10,637 bases of DNA, from NCBI GenBank assembly GCA_002499525.1, contig DAMC01000096.1:18761-29397 (forward strand). The letters are read 5' to 3'. This document shows positions 1-5,903 of this stretch, one piece after another (the first letter of the stretch is position 1; each line of letters begins with the position of its first letter). The notes under the pieces were generated by a model that had not been told where the DNA came from, made no database searches, and worked only from the letters and a program-made list of their open reading frames with translations. The position numbers and the translations under genes were made by a program. The DNA comes from Nitrosopumilales archaeon UBA218 (GTDB taxonomy: Archaea > Thermoproteota > Nitrososphaeria > Nitrososphaerales > Nitrosopumilaceae).

Positions 1-1259
1 TAATTCCAGAGGTTTGCACTATTTGTCTTTGTCAGGTTAATTATCCCCTGTTCAGATAGATGTTGAACTAGAAATGCTGAATATGCAGGTGCGCCGGTTG
101 CGCCTGGAGAATTATAATTGATTATGTGTAAAGAATTATCAGATTCAATTTCAAGCATGTCCGATAGAAATTCACCATTTTTTGTAATTACTGGTGTACG
201 AATTCCCGCAGTTCCACGAGTAGTAAAATATTCAGGTTTAATTTCAGGAATGAATTTTTTAACTCGGTTGACCATCATTGTTTTTGATAAGGAGCTTTTC
301 CATTCTTTTGATACCAAAGATAAAAACTCCTTATTTAGTAAAAGTTTTTTTGAATTGCCAGATAAAATTTGTCCAAGTTTTTTTATTGATTTGATGGGGC
401 TACCAACTCCCGAGTATGTTTCTGGCCCTAATACTGGAACGGCGTTGGGTCCTATCTCAGTTGTACCATCAGATCTTTTTATCCAGTGTGGGTCCAAAAA
501 TGGAAAGTTAGGAAATCTTGCCACAGTGTAGATGTTCGTACCAACTAATCCCGCATGTCTGTCAGTTATTTTCCAGTATTCTCCTCTAAAATGTAGGTCT
601 GAATATTCGTGTGCAAGACCGAACTGTTTTGCAATCTCAAGAGAATGTCCGCCGGCACAATTAATTGCAAAATCAAACTCTATGGATTCTCCATTTGAAA
701 ATACTATTTTATTTTTTCGAATTTCTTGTATTTTATGAGAAAATAAAAAATCAGTCCCATTTTTTTGTGATTCGTTTTTGAGTTTTTGGGTCAGTAATCC
801 ATAGTTAGTTGATGCGTCTTTTTTACAATACAAACCTGAATAACACTTTACGTGTGGTTCTCTTTGCAAAATCTGGTTTGAGTCAAGAAGAGTCATGTCA
901 GTTTCTGCAACTCCGTTTTGTTTTGCCCACTTGGAGTATTTTTCCAGAGTTTTATGTTGTGATTCTTCTAGGGCAATTTCTATAGTTCCAGTATCCATCC
1001 ATGGAACGTCATGTTTTTTTGCAAATGCTTGCCAAAGTTGATGAGATAGTAGAGCAGCTTTAGCGATTTTTTTCTTTTTTTGCGGATCCAGATAAAACGG
1101 AGTATGAACTACTCCAGTATTTCTGCTACTTGCATGCATTGCGACCTCTGGTTCTTTTTCAATTAAGCAGACCTTCTTTTTAGTCAACGAAGAAATCCAG
1201 TAAGAAAGTACAGTGCCCAATATGCCGCCGCCGATTATTGCCACATCAAACTTTTGCAA
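1..1259 (-). CDS. LhgO-like FAD-dependent oxidoreductase (2-hydroxyacid oxidase type), 3' end cut by window
   Basis: Reading from a TTG at 1259 the frame stays open for 419 codons to base 1. I translated it through and found no stop or frameshift. Residues 4-15 (FDVAIIGGGILG) are the Rossmann FAD-binding loop and a Glu follows at the end of strand 2 (CLIEKE). HASSRNTGVVH (about 42-52) resembles the histidine/SGVIH flavin motif of L-2-hydroxyglutarate oxidase. RGEYWK, the segment leading to GPNAVPVLGPE, and the C-terminal IINYNSPGATGAP also follow the LhgO pattern. Members oxidise 2-hydroxyacids such as L-2-hydroxyglutarate and pass electrons to the membrane quinone pool; the substrate here is inferred and could differ. 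LhgO proteins usually have about 400-420 residues, so only a few should be missing. Other in-frame TTG starts lie at 1262 and 1268; 1259 gives the usual short N-terminus. It stands alone downstream of the tRNA. Confidence 0.82.
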   Translation of the reverse strand, partial: MQKFDVAIIGGGILGTVLSYWISSLTKKKVCLIEKEPEVAMHASSRNTGVVHTPFYLDPQKKKKIAKAALLSHQLWQAFAKKHDVPWMDTGTIEIALEESQHKTLEKYSKWAKQNGVAETDMTLLDSNQILQREPHVKCYSGLYCKKDASTNYGLLTQKLKNESQKNGTDFLFSHKIQEIRKNKIVFSNGESIEFDFAINCAGGHSLEIAKQFGLAHEYSDLHFRGEYWKITDRHAGLVGTNIYTVARFPNFPFLDPHWIKRSDGTTEIGPNAVPVLGPETYSGVGSPIKSIKKLGQILSGNSKKLLLNKEFLSLVSKEWKSSLSKTMMVNRVKKFIPEIKPEYFTTRGTAGIRTPVITKNGEFLSDMLEIESDNSLHIINYNSPGATGAPAYSAFLVQHLSEQGIINLTKTNSANLWN

Positions 1260-1296
1260 CAATACCAACCCAGATTACAATCATTAATTGATTATG

Positions 1297-1301
1297 AAAA
1301 A
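1297..1301 (-). terminator. T-run terminator after tRNA-Ser
   Basis: On the minus strand five T residues follow two bases after the tRNA discriminator G. A short U-tract directly after a mature 3' end is the usual archaeal termination signal for tRNA genes. There is no hairpin, and none is needed in archaea. Confidence 0.4.
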
Positions 1302-1303
1302 GG

Positions 1304-1404
1304 CGCCGGGAGAGAGATTTGAACTCTCGATCCCTTGCGAGAACACGCTTTATGGTTTTTTGAGATTTCCAGGCGTGCGCCCTACCAGGCTAGGCGACCC
1401 CGGC
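1304..1404 (-). tRNA. tRNA-Ser (anticodon GGA) with a 17-nt intron
   Basis: The minus strand folds as a class II tRNA. The acceptor stem is GCCGGGG with TCCCGGC (one G-U pair) and discriminator G73. The D stem is GCC/GGC with a CCTGGTA loop. The anticodon stem is CACGC/GCGTG. A long variable arm contains a 4-bp stem closed by GCAA, and the T arm is GAGAG-TTCAAAT-CTCTC. The long variable arm with G73 means serine. The anticodon GGA lies at 1370-1368 and would read UCC and UCU. The anticodon loop has 24 nt instead of 7, which implies a 17-nt intron between positions 37 and 38. The 3' CCA is not encoded (GCC then T), so CCA must be added by the nucleotidyltransferase. The mature tRNA would be 84 nt before CCA. 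Confidence 0.93.
1350..1366 (-). other. Archaeal tRNA intron (17 nt, bulge-helix-bulge)
   Basis: The intron reads ATCTCAAAAAACCATAA on the minus strand, after A37 of tRNA-Ser(GGA). In the precursor, CTGG of the anticodon loop can face CCAT near the intron's 3' end, giving three pairs (T-A, G-C, G-C) plus a C-U mismatch. A 3-nt AAA bulge lies on each side. Cutting after the second base of each bulge, as the archaeal splicing endonuclease does, restores exactly the 7-nt loop CTGGAAA. There is no inner helix, so this is a relaxed BHB. Family knowledge: such introns are cut by EndA and joined by RtcB. The boundaries are inferred from this geometry. Confidence 0.8.
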
Positions 1405-1587
1405 ACAAGTCTTGCGACAAAAATTCTAACAAATTATTCATTATATAATAGGTGATTATGGTTGAAAAATCCCTTATTCGTTTTGTTCGTAATTTTCTAA
1501 ATGCGTGTTAACAAAAATTCGATAATGTTGAGGACAAATTGTAATTCGATATCAGTAAAGGATTGGATTTTTTGGGATTATTGAGAA
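1405..1587. other. AT-rich spacer between ino1 and tRNA-Ser
   Basis: This 183-nt spacer holds the probable tRNA promoter at 1441-1450 and the 3' untranslated end of ino1. I found no convincing ORF, box C/D pair (RTGATGA with CTGA) or long hairpin on either strand. A short imperfect hairpin at 1575-1593 overlaps the ino1 stop codon and is not followed by a U-tract. The only start-stop pair noted is a 17-codon plus-strand ORF at 1458-1511, which I do not accept as a gene. Confidence 0.5.
1441..1450 (-). promoter_or_regulatory. Probable TATA box of tRNA-Ser
   Basis: The minus strand reads TATTATATAA, centred about 40 nt upstream of the tRNA 5' end at 1404. With archaeal initiation about 25 nt downstream of TATA, this gives a leader of roughly 15 nt for RNase P to remove. 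The element is nearly symmetrical and could also serve the plus strand, where no gene is seen. Confidence 0.45.
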
Positions 1588-2676
1588 TTATCCTTTAATG
1601 AAATCTTCTAAGGCGGATTTTGCTTGAGGGTCGCTCATCTGTCTTGGCGGATGTTTCATCAAATAAGCACAAGCTGGGATTATAGGTCCGCCTAATTTTC
1701 TTTCAAGAGCTATTTTTGCAAGTCTAGCTGCATCAATTACAATACCTGCGGAATTTGCCTTGTCATCTACTTCCAATCTCACTTCCATATTATACGGAAT
1801 ATTTGCCCATTGTCTACCCTCAATTCTCATGAACATGAGTTTGGTGTTTCCAAGGAATGGAATAAAGTCAGATGGTCCAACGTAAATCTGGTCATCTGCC
1901 AATCTTTGAGATAATTGTGATTGTACACTTTCTGTCTTGGATATTCTCTTGCTGACAAGTCTTTCTTGTTCTTTCATGTTCAAAAAGTCAGTGTTTCCGC
2001 CAACATTGATCTGGTATGTTTTTTCTATTTTTGTTCCCCTGTCATCACATAATTTTGCCAGTGTTCTATGAACAATTGTAGCTCCCACTTGACCTTTGAT
2101 ATCATCACCAACTACAGGAAGTTTTTTTGCTGCAAATTTGGCTCCCCATTTTTTATCGGAGGCAATGAATGAAGGAATGCAATTTACAAACGCGGTGTTC
2201 GTATCAAGGCACATTTGCGCCCAGAACTGAGTAGCTTTGTCCGAACCCACAGGCAAATATGATACGATAATTTCTGCACCTGTTCGTTCAATAGTTTTTT
2301 TGATTTCTTTTGTTAATTGTTCGGTAGACTTTTTGGATTTAATTGGTTTGACTCTATTTTCAACCCAAATTCCAACACCGTCAAGTGCTGGACTCTCATA
2401 TACTTCGGCCTTTGTTTTTGGCATTTTGTTTTTTGGAATCCAGTTGACCATGTTTGGATATTCATAAATTGCCTCATTGATCGTCTTGCCGATTTTATTT
2501 GTTCCAACGTCAAATCCTGCTACAAAGTCTAAATCGTGTATAGAGTATTTTGCGATTTTTTCATGCATAATTCCAATAACTTTTTGCTTTGGGTTTTGTC
2601 TATAGTATTCAATTCCTTGAATGAGTCCTGAAAAACAGTTGCCTATTCCTACTAGACCCACTTTGATTTTTGCCAA
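1588..2676 (-). CDS. ino1: Inositol-3-phosphate synthase (myo-inositol-1-phosphate synthase)
   Basis: This NAD-dependent isomerase converts glucose 6-phosphate to 1L-myo-inositol 1-phosphate, the source of inositol head groups in archaeal phospholipids. It has 362 residues, the length of archaeal and actinobacterial enzymes and shorter than the eukaryotic form. Residues 5-21 (KVGLVGIGNCFSGLIQG) form the Rossmann NAD loop. GDDIKGQVGAT (190-200), NVGGNTDFLNM (224-234), GPSDFIPF (267-274) and the segment from NSAGIVIDAARLAK to GGPIIPACAYLMK are the conserved catalytic/tetramer region. The whole C-terminal half matches the actinobacterial Ino1 style closely. Translation starts at TTG (MAKIKVG), the only start that gives the usual N-terminus. 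The gene lies 38 nt after the previous stop, has no Shine-Dalgarno sequence, and has a TATA-like element about 27 nt upstream. It may therefore be transcribed separately and leaderless. Confidence 0.93.
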   Translation of the reverse strand: MAKIKVGLVGIGNCFSGLIQGIEYYRQNPKQKVIGIMHEKIAKYSIHDLDFVAGFDVGTNKIGKTINEAIYEYPNMVNWIPKNKMPKTKAEVYESPALDGVGIWVENRVKPIKSKKSTEQLTKEIKKTIERTGAEIIVSYLPVGSDKATQFWAQMCLDTNTAFVNCIPSFIASDKKWGAKFAAKKLPVVGDDIKGQVGATIVHRTLAKLCDDRGTKIEKTYQINVGGNTDFLNMKEQERLVSKRISKTESVQSQLSQRLADDQIYVGPSDFIPFLGNTKLMFMRIEGRQWANIPYNMEVRLEVDDKANSAGIVIDAARLAKIALERKLGGPIIPACAYLMKHPPRQMSDPQAKSALEDFIKG

Positions 2677-2694
2677 ACCTATTTTGAGTCCCGC

Positions 2695-2706
2695 AAAACG
2701 CGTTTT
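2695..2706. repeat. Perfect 12-bp palindrome AAAACGCGTTTT at the ino1 promoter
   Basis: AAAACGCGTTTT is its own reverse complement. It overlaps the proximal end of the TATA-like element and covers about -30 to -19 relative to the ino1 start codon. A protein bound here would block TBP/TFB or polymerase, so it is a candidate operator. This is inferred from position and symmetry only. Confidence 0.35.
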
Positions 2707-2710
2707 AAGT
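2703..2710 (-). promoter_or_regulatory. Possible TATA box of ino1
   Basis: The minus strand reads ACTTAAAA about 27 nt before the TTG start at 2676. That is the spacing expected for a leaderless archaeal transcript, and there is no ribosome binding site before the TTG, which fits. The 38-nt gap is also wider than any inside the upstream gene block. Confidence 0.4.
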
Positions 2711-2714
2711 TTTC

Positions 2715-3152
2715 CTACTTGAGTATGTTGACTGTAGTAGAACTGTGAATTTTGGTGTTTTGGGAAAGTCCAAATGAATCGAGGACATACCTACCTTCAA
2801 GAACATGGGTTTTGTCATTTTTTTGCTGACTCCAGTTTATTGTGATTTTTTCTTTTGGTGCGAGTTTAGCTCCAGCAGAATACATTGAATAAAATTCAGT
2901 TCCATCCAAAGCCCGAACTTTGAAGCTGGGCTCGTATGATGAAAACGAAATCTCTGTAGTTCCAGAATTGATTAAAACCACTTGGATAGTTTCATCAAGT
3001 TGATAATCTCGTTTGTCAGTTATTATAGAAAGTGAAGGACCTTGTGAAAATTTCACACTTGTGTTATCGTATGATTTTTCAAGATACACCCCCAACCCCA
3101 GCGCTGCAAATACTCCCACGGATACTGCCAGGATTAGTCCCTTTGGAATCAT
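2715..3152 (-). CDS. Single-pass membrane protein with BsuPI-like beta-sandwich domain
   Basis: This is a 145-residue protein. Residues 5-23 (GLILAVSVGVFAALGLGVY) form one hydrophobic segment after a lone lysine, so it is probably an N-terminal signal anchor with the rest outside the cytoplasmic membrane. There is no lipobox cysteine. Residues 40-143 look like a small beta-sandwich. The order 'LSIITDKRDYQLDETIQVVLINSGTTEI', then 'VRALDGTEFYS', then 'LAPKEKITINW', then 'LEGRYVLDSFGL' resembles the BsuPI/Ig-like pattern (strand, N-G turn, polar 'DG', 'l.pGe', 'G.Y'). The family match is from memory and only moderate; no enzyme motif is visible. The ATG overlaps the cbf5 stop as ATGA, indicating translational coupling with the ribosomal/secretion operon. 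Function is unknown; an extracytoplasmic binding or inhibitor-like role is only a guess from the fold. Confidence 0.8.
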   Translation of the reverse strand: MIPKGLILAVSVGVFAALGLGVYLEKSYDNTSVKFSQGPSLSIITDKRDYQLDETIQVVLINSGTTEISFSSYEPSFKVRALDGTEFYSMYSAGAKLAPKEKITINWSQQKNDKTHVLEGRYVLDSFGLSQNTKIHSSTTVNILK

Positions 3153-4144
3153 GGTTCTGGTTTTGTTCTAGAACGCCAATTTTTTGGGTAGGTGTTAGGT
3201 GCCATGATTATTCTTCTAGTTTGAAATGCATAGCCTCTTGTGGCCTCTTTGATTTCGTTTGTGCTAAGTAGTGATTCAGCCAATGCCACGACTTCACCTT
3301 TTTGAGTGTATATTCCGACCAGATCTCCTTTAGCAATGTTTTGAGATAATTGCAATATGCCGGGAACTGCTAGCTGTGCACCATGGCAAAGAGCATCAAC
3401 TGCCGAGTCTCTGATAACTACAGATTTAATTTCAGATAAAGCAAATTCTATTGGTAAGATAATTTTTTTGAGTTTAGAGTCATCGTTTTTCTCCTCCCAG
3501 GTAGCAAAAGCATCAGCTACTTCATGCAGTGTCACAAGTTGATTTTCATGAAATTGGTGCACACGTGAACGCCTAAGCTCAATCATTGTAGCGCCAGGTC
3601 CCAGTATTTCTCCAATGTCATAATACAATTTTCTAATGTATGTTCCTGCTTCACACAATACTCGCAATAAAAGTAATCTTTCTTTTTGCTCCACTACTTC
3701 TAGCTCATAGATTGTTCTGGTTCTAGTTTGCCGGAGGACTGCGGATCTTTGTGGTGGCTTTTGATAAATTTCTCCCATGAATAATTTTAGGACTGCTTCT
3801 AGTTTTTGTTGATTTACCTGTGAGTGTAATCTGCCTAATCCATAGTATTCTTTTGGACCCATCAATAGCACCCCCAGTGCTTTTGTTGCCTCTCCCAATC
3901 CCAATGGCAAAACTCCAGAAACCTGTGGGTCAAGGGTTCCGCTATGACCTATCTTTGGCAGTTTGAGAATTCTTTTTGCCCAGGCCACGGTTTCATGGCT
4001 AGTAGGTCCTGGAGGCTTGTCCAACAATATCAATCCATAGTTAAGCAGATCCTTGATTGTTCTTTTGTCATATGGTATCCCATAGGCTTCATTTGTGATG
4101 TCCTGATCAATTTCCAAGAGATTTTGGAGTTGTGGTAGGCTCAA
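3149..4144 (-). CDS. truB: Cbf5/TruB-type tRNA/rRNA pseudouridine synthase (H/ACA RNP catalytic subunit)
   Basis: Archaeal Cbf5 is the catalytic subunit of the H/ACA guide RNP (with Nop10, Gar1 and L7Ae), which isomerises uridines in rRNA. It can also make Psi55 in tRNA without a guide. The 331 residues fit the family. GLILLDKPPGPTSHE (37-51) is TruB motif I. KIGHSGTLDPQVSGVLP (64-80) contains the catalytic Asp72. Further on come YGLGRLHSQ and CEAGTYIRKLYYDIGEILG, and the stretch from about 250 to 320 is the C-terminal PUA domain. The N-terminal DLLNYG lead is typical of Cbf5 rather than bacterial TruB. Translation begins at TTG, overlapping the cmk stop (TTGA), with GAGG 8 nt upstream (4156-4153). 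In many archaea rpl14e sits between cmk and this gene; here there is no room for it. Confidence 0.95.
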   Translation of the reverse strand: MSLPQLQNLLEIDQDITNEAYGIPYDKRTIKDLLNYGLILLDKPPGPTSHETVAWAKRILKLPKIGHSGTLDPQVSGVLPLGLGEATKALGVLLMGPKEYYGLGRLHSQVNQQKLEAVLKLFMGEIYQKPPQRSAVLRQTRTRTIYELEVVEQKERLLLLRVLCEAGTYIRKLYYDIGEILGPGATMIELRRSRVHQFHENQLVTLHEVADAFATWEEKNDDSKLKKIILPIEFALSEIKSVVIRDSAVDALCHGAQLAVPGILQLSQNIAKGDLVGIYTQKGEVVALAESLLSTNEIKEATRGYAFQTRRIIMAPNTYPKNWRSRTKPEP

Positions 4145-4701
4145 AGTAATTCCCTCGTCTTTTGTATTGCAGCGTCTAAAACCGATTGTGCGTCCAGTTC
4201 GTCCGTGTTGATAATAATGTCAAAAACAGACAGATCTTCACCAAAATCAAAACCATAGAGCTTTTTGTACAAAATCTTGTTTTCATCATATCGTTTTTTT
4301 ACAATATCAAATGCATCTGTGAGTTCCATGTTGTCCCTGTTTTGCATTCTTTTTGCACTGTTCTGTCTGCTTCCTCCAAGCCAAATTTTGATACCTCCAG
4401 ATACAAGCCAAGGCAGTGTATAACTTGTAATTACTACCCCGCCTTTAAGAAAAATCTCTTTAAGTTTTTCATCTACTTTTTTATCAAACTCATAATTGTC
4501 CTTTCTTTGATCTAGAAAAGTCATTCCTTCTTTTGTATCCCACCAGTCAGCACCCCTAGTTCGGAATCCCCGCTCCTGGGCCATTTCTTTTAGAACATCT
4601 CCTCCACTGAGATTTTGCATTCCAAATTCCTTGGCCAATCCTTTGGCCACTGTAGTCTTGCCGATGGCAGGAGGTCCTGAGATGATAATGGATTTTGGCA
4701 A
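4141..4701 (-). CDS. cmk: Cytidylate kinase, archaeal type
   Basis: This enzyme phosphorylates CMP and dCMP with ATP in the cytoplasm. It has 186 residues, matching archaeal Cmk and shorter than bacterial Cmk. Residues 9-17 (GPPAIGKTT) are the P-loop. SGGDVLKEMAQERG (about 32-45) is the substrate-side helix typical of archaeal Cmk. RMQNRD and the C-terminal run from YDENKILYKKLYGFDFGED to FDIIINTDELDA are the lid and the conserved end of the family. Archaeal Cmk often reads GPPGSGTT/K in the P-loop; the AIGK version keeps the essential Gly-Lys-Thr. Translation starts at TTG, 2 nt after the upstream TAG, with no clear ribosome binding site, so re-initiation is likely. Its place between DUF106 and cbf5 is the standard archaeal order without rpl34e. 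Confidence 0.9.
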   Translation of the reverse strand: MPKSIIISGPPAIGKTTVAKGLAKEFGMQNLSGGDVLKEMAQERGFRTRGADWWDTKEGMTFLDQRKDNYEFDKKVDEKLKEIFLKGGVVITSYTLPWLVSGGIKIWLGGSRQNSAKRMQNRDNMELTDAFDIVKKRYDENKILYKKLYGFDFGEDLSVFDIIINTDELDAQSVLDAAIQKTRELL

Positions 4702-4703
4702 AG

Positions 4704-5321
4704 CTAGCTAAGATCCATAGATGTCTTGGTAAGCTTCATTATTATTCCGCTAAATGTTATCGAACCAAGGAAATACCAACCCCAAAAATACACATCGTGT
4801 TCGTTGTGACAGATTTTTCCGTCAACCTTGTCTGCAGGGCAGGTAATTGAAAAGAAATCACCCGGAAGAACATTTAGTGACACAGGAGACGTGGCAACAG
4901 TATATGCAAACAGAGGAGGCAATACAAAATAAAATATCAAAATCAATGGTACAAATGTGATCATCATTGGACGCATGTTCATTTGCATCATTTCCTGATT
5001 CAATCTATTCATGTAAGTAGATTTTTTGTTAAGCTCTGCCTGTTTTTCAGTGTCTTTTGATCTGAATGCGGCCATGCGCTCTTTTTGCCAAGCTTTGGTT
5101 TCTTTCATTATTCTTTGAAGTTTTTCTTGGTCTACGAGTTTGCGTCTAACCACTGCATTGAACAAATTGAGCATGATTGAAAATCCAAGGATTCCAAACA
5201 TTGAGGGGATTATTCCTTTGACTATCGGATCTGCACTTCCCAAAGGTCCCTTACTCATGCCAAATAGATTTCCTTGCAAAAAGACCGAGTCCAAAAAGTG
5301 TAATATCGAAATTGGTTCCAT
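4704..5321 (-). CDS. DUF106 / EMC3-TMCO1-like membrane protein (YidC-like insertase candidate)
   Basis: This 205-residue protein has three predicted membrane segments: about 34-57 (IVKGIIPSMFGILGFSIMLN), 118-140 (MMITFVPLILIFYFVLPPLF) and 178-195 (YFWGWYFLGSITFSG). A charged helical stretch (60-112; RKLVDQEKLQRIMKE to MNRLNQEMMQMN) lies between the first two and is probably a cytoplasmic coiled coil. This layout and position belong to DUF106, the archaeal relatives of EMC3, TMCO1 and YidC/Oxa1, which insert membrane proteins cotranslationally. The methionine-rich end of the coiled coil fits that role. With the second loop outside, Cys161 and Cys171 would face the exterior. The ATG is 3 nt after the adk stop, with AGGT about 9 nt upstream. 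Lying right after secY and adk, it probably works beside the Sec channel. The insertase role is inferred from the family. Confidence 0.87.
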   Translation of the reverse strand: MEPISILHFLDSVFLQGNLFGMSKGPLGSADPIVKGIIPSMFGILGFSIMLNLFNAVVRRKLVDQEKLQRIMKETKAWQKERMAAFRSKDTEKQAELNKKSTYMNRLNQEMMQMNMRPMMITFVPLILIFYFVLPPLFAYTVATSPVSLNVLPGDFFSITCPADKVDGKICHNEHDVYFWGWYFLGSITFSGIIMKLTKTSMDLS

Positions 5322-5324
5322 TTT

Positions 5325-5903
5325 TTACAGACCTATTGCGTTTATTACCTCAAGAGCTGCTTCTTCAACCTTTCCTTCAGTGTTCATGATGGATTTAAGA
5401 GGGGATCCAGTCAAAACTACACAGCTTGAAAGCATTGAATCCTGGACTGCCAATTCCTTTTTGATTTGGTCAATTGAGATTATATCCCTGTTTCTCGTGT
5501 TATCCTTCATTCTCCTATTGTAGATCTCCTCAGGTCTAGCAGAAACTGCTACAAAATTTGCTGGTTTAAGCACTTCTAAAACATGGTAAGGCAAACCTGG
5601 GTAGAATCCTTCCTTAGTAGATATGAATGCATGAGTGTCAATTATAACCAAATCATCTTGAATTCCTGAAATCTTTTTTGCAGCCATTGTTTGGAGTTGT
5701 TTTTGTTCATCGACTGCTAACTTCCTGAGCTCATCTCGGTTTTCAATTCCGAGCTTTTTTGCTTCCTCAAACATTACTGTTCCAAAACTATGCACGCTCA
5801 CGCTCTTGTTTTTGGTTTTTAGAATTTCTACCATCTTTGAGACGAGTGTTGTCTTTCCTGCTCCAGGAATACCGACTATAACGACTTTCTTACTTTCTGC
5901 CAA
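5325..5903 (-). CDS. adkA: Adenylate kinase, archaeal AdkA type
   Basis: This cytoplasmic enzyme interconverts ATP, AMP and ADP. It is the archaeal-only AdkA (about 190-195 residues), not the bacterial Adk with a lid domain. From the chosen TTG it has 192 residues: MAESKKVVIVGIPGAGKTT carries the P-loop at 11-19. SVSVHSFGTVMFEEAKKLG is the AMP-side region typical of AdkA, and DLVIIDTHAFISTKEGFYPG holds the Walker B-like aspartate and substrate loop. RPEEIYNRRMKDNTRNRD is the arginine-rich lid. Start choice: a GTG at 5912 would add three residues, but it lies inside AGGTG (5915-5911), which sits 6 nt before the TTG at 5903 and looks like the ribosome binding site. The TTG also gives the usual short lead before the P-loop. 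The gene overlaps secY by 14 nt. Confidence 0.93.
   Translation of the reverse strand: MAESKKVVIVGIPGAGKTTLVSKMVEILKTKNKSVSVHSFGTVMFEEAKKLGIENRDELRKLAVDEQKQLQTMAAKKISGIQDDLVIIDTHAFISTKEGFYPGLPYHVLEVLKPANFVAVSARPEEIYNRRMKDNTRNRDIISIDQIKKELAVQDSMLSSCVVLTGSPLKSIMNTEGKVEEAALEVINAIGL

Noticed and set aside
118..738. Two plus-strand open frames of 137 and 68 codons
   Set aside because: They lie opposite the LhgO-like gene, whose minus frame is continuous and full of family motifs. Their translations show no recognisable domain.
1..1259. Possible broken or frameshifted oxidoreductase gene
   Set aside because: I translated the minus strand codon by codon from 1259 to 1 and found one unbroken frame with motifs in the right order. 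It simply has no stop inside the window.
1458..1511. 17-codon plus-strand ORF next to a TATA-like sequence
   Set aside because: It is too short, starts only 8 nt after the TATA-like element, has no ribosome binding site, and has a sequence with no supporting feature.
1405..1587. Box C/D or H/ACA guide RNA in the spacer
   Set aside because: There is only a partial C-box-like GTGATTA on the plus strand and no matching D box or guide-length spacing; no H/ACA hairpin is evident.
1575..1593. Imperfect hairpin at the end of ino1, possible terminator
   Set aside because: The stem has 4 + 3 pairs with a mismatch, overlaps the stop codon, and is followed by A-runs rather than a U-tract on the transcript.
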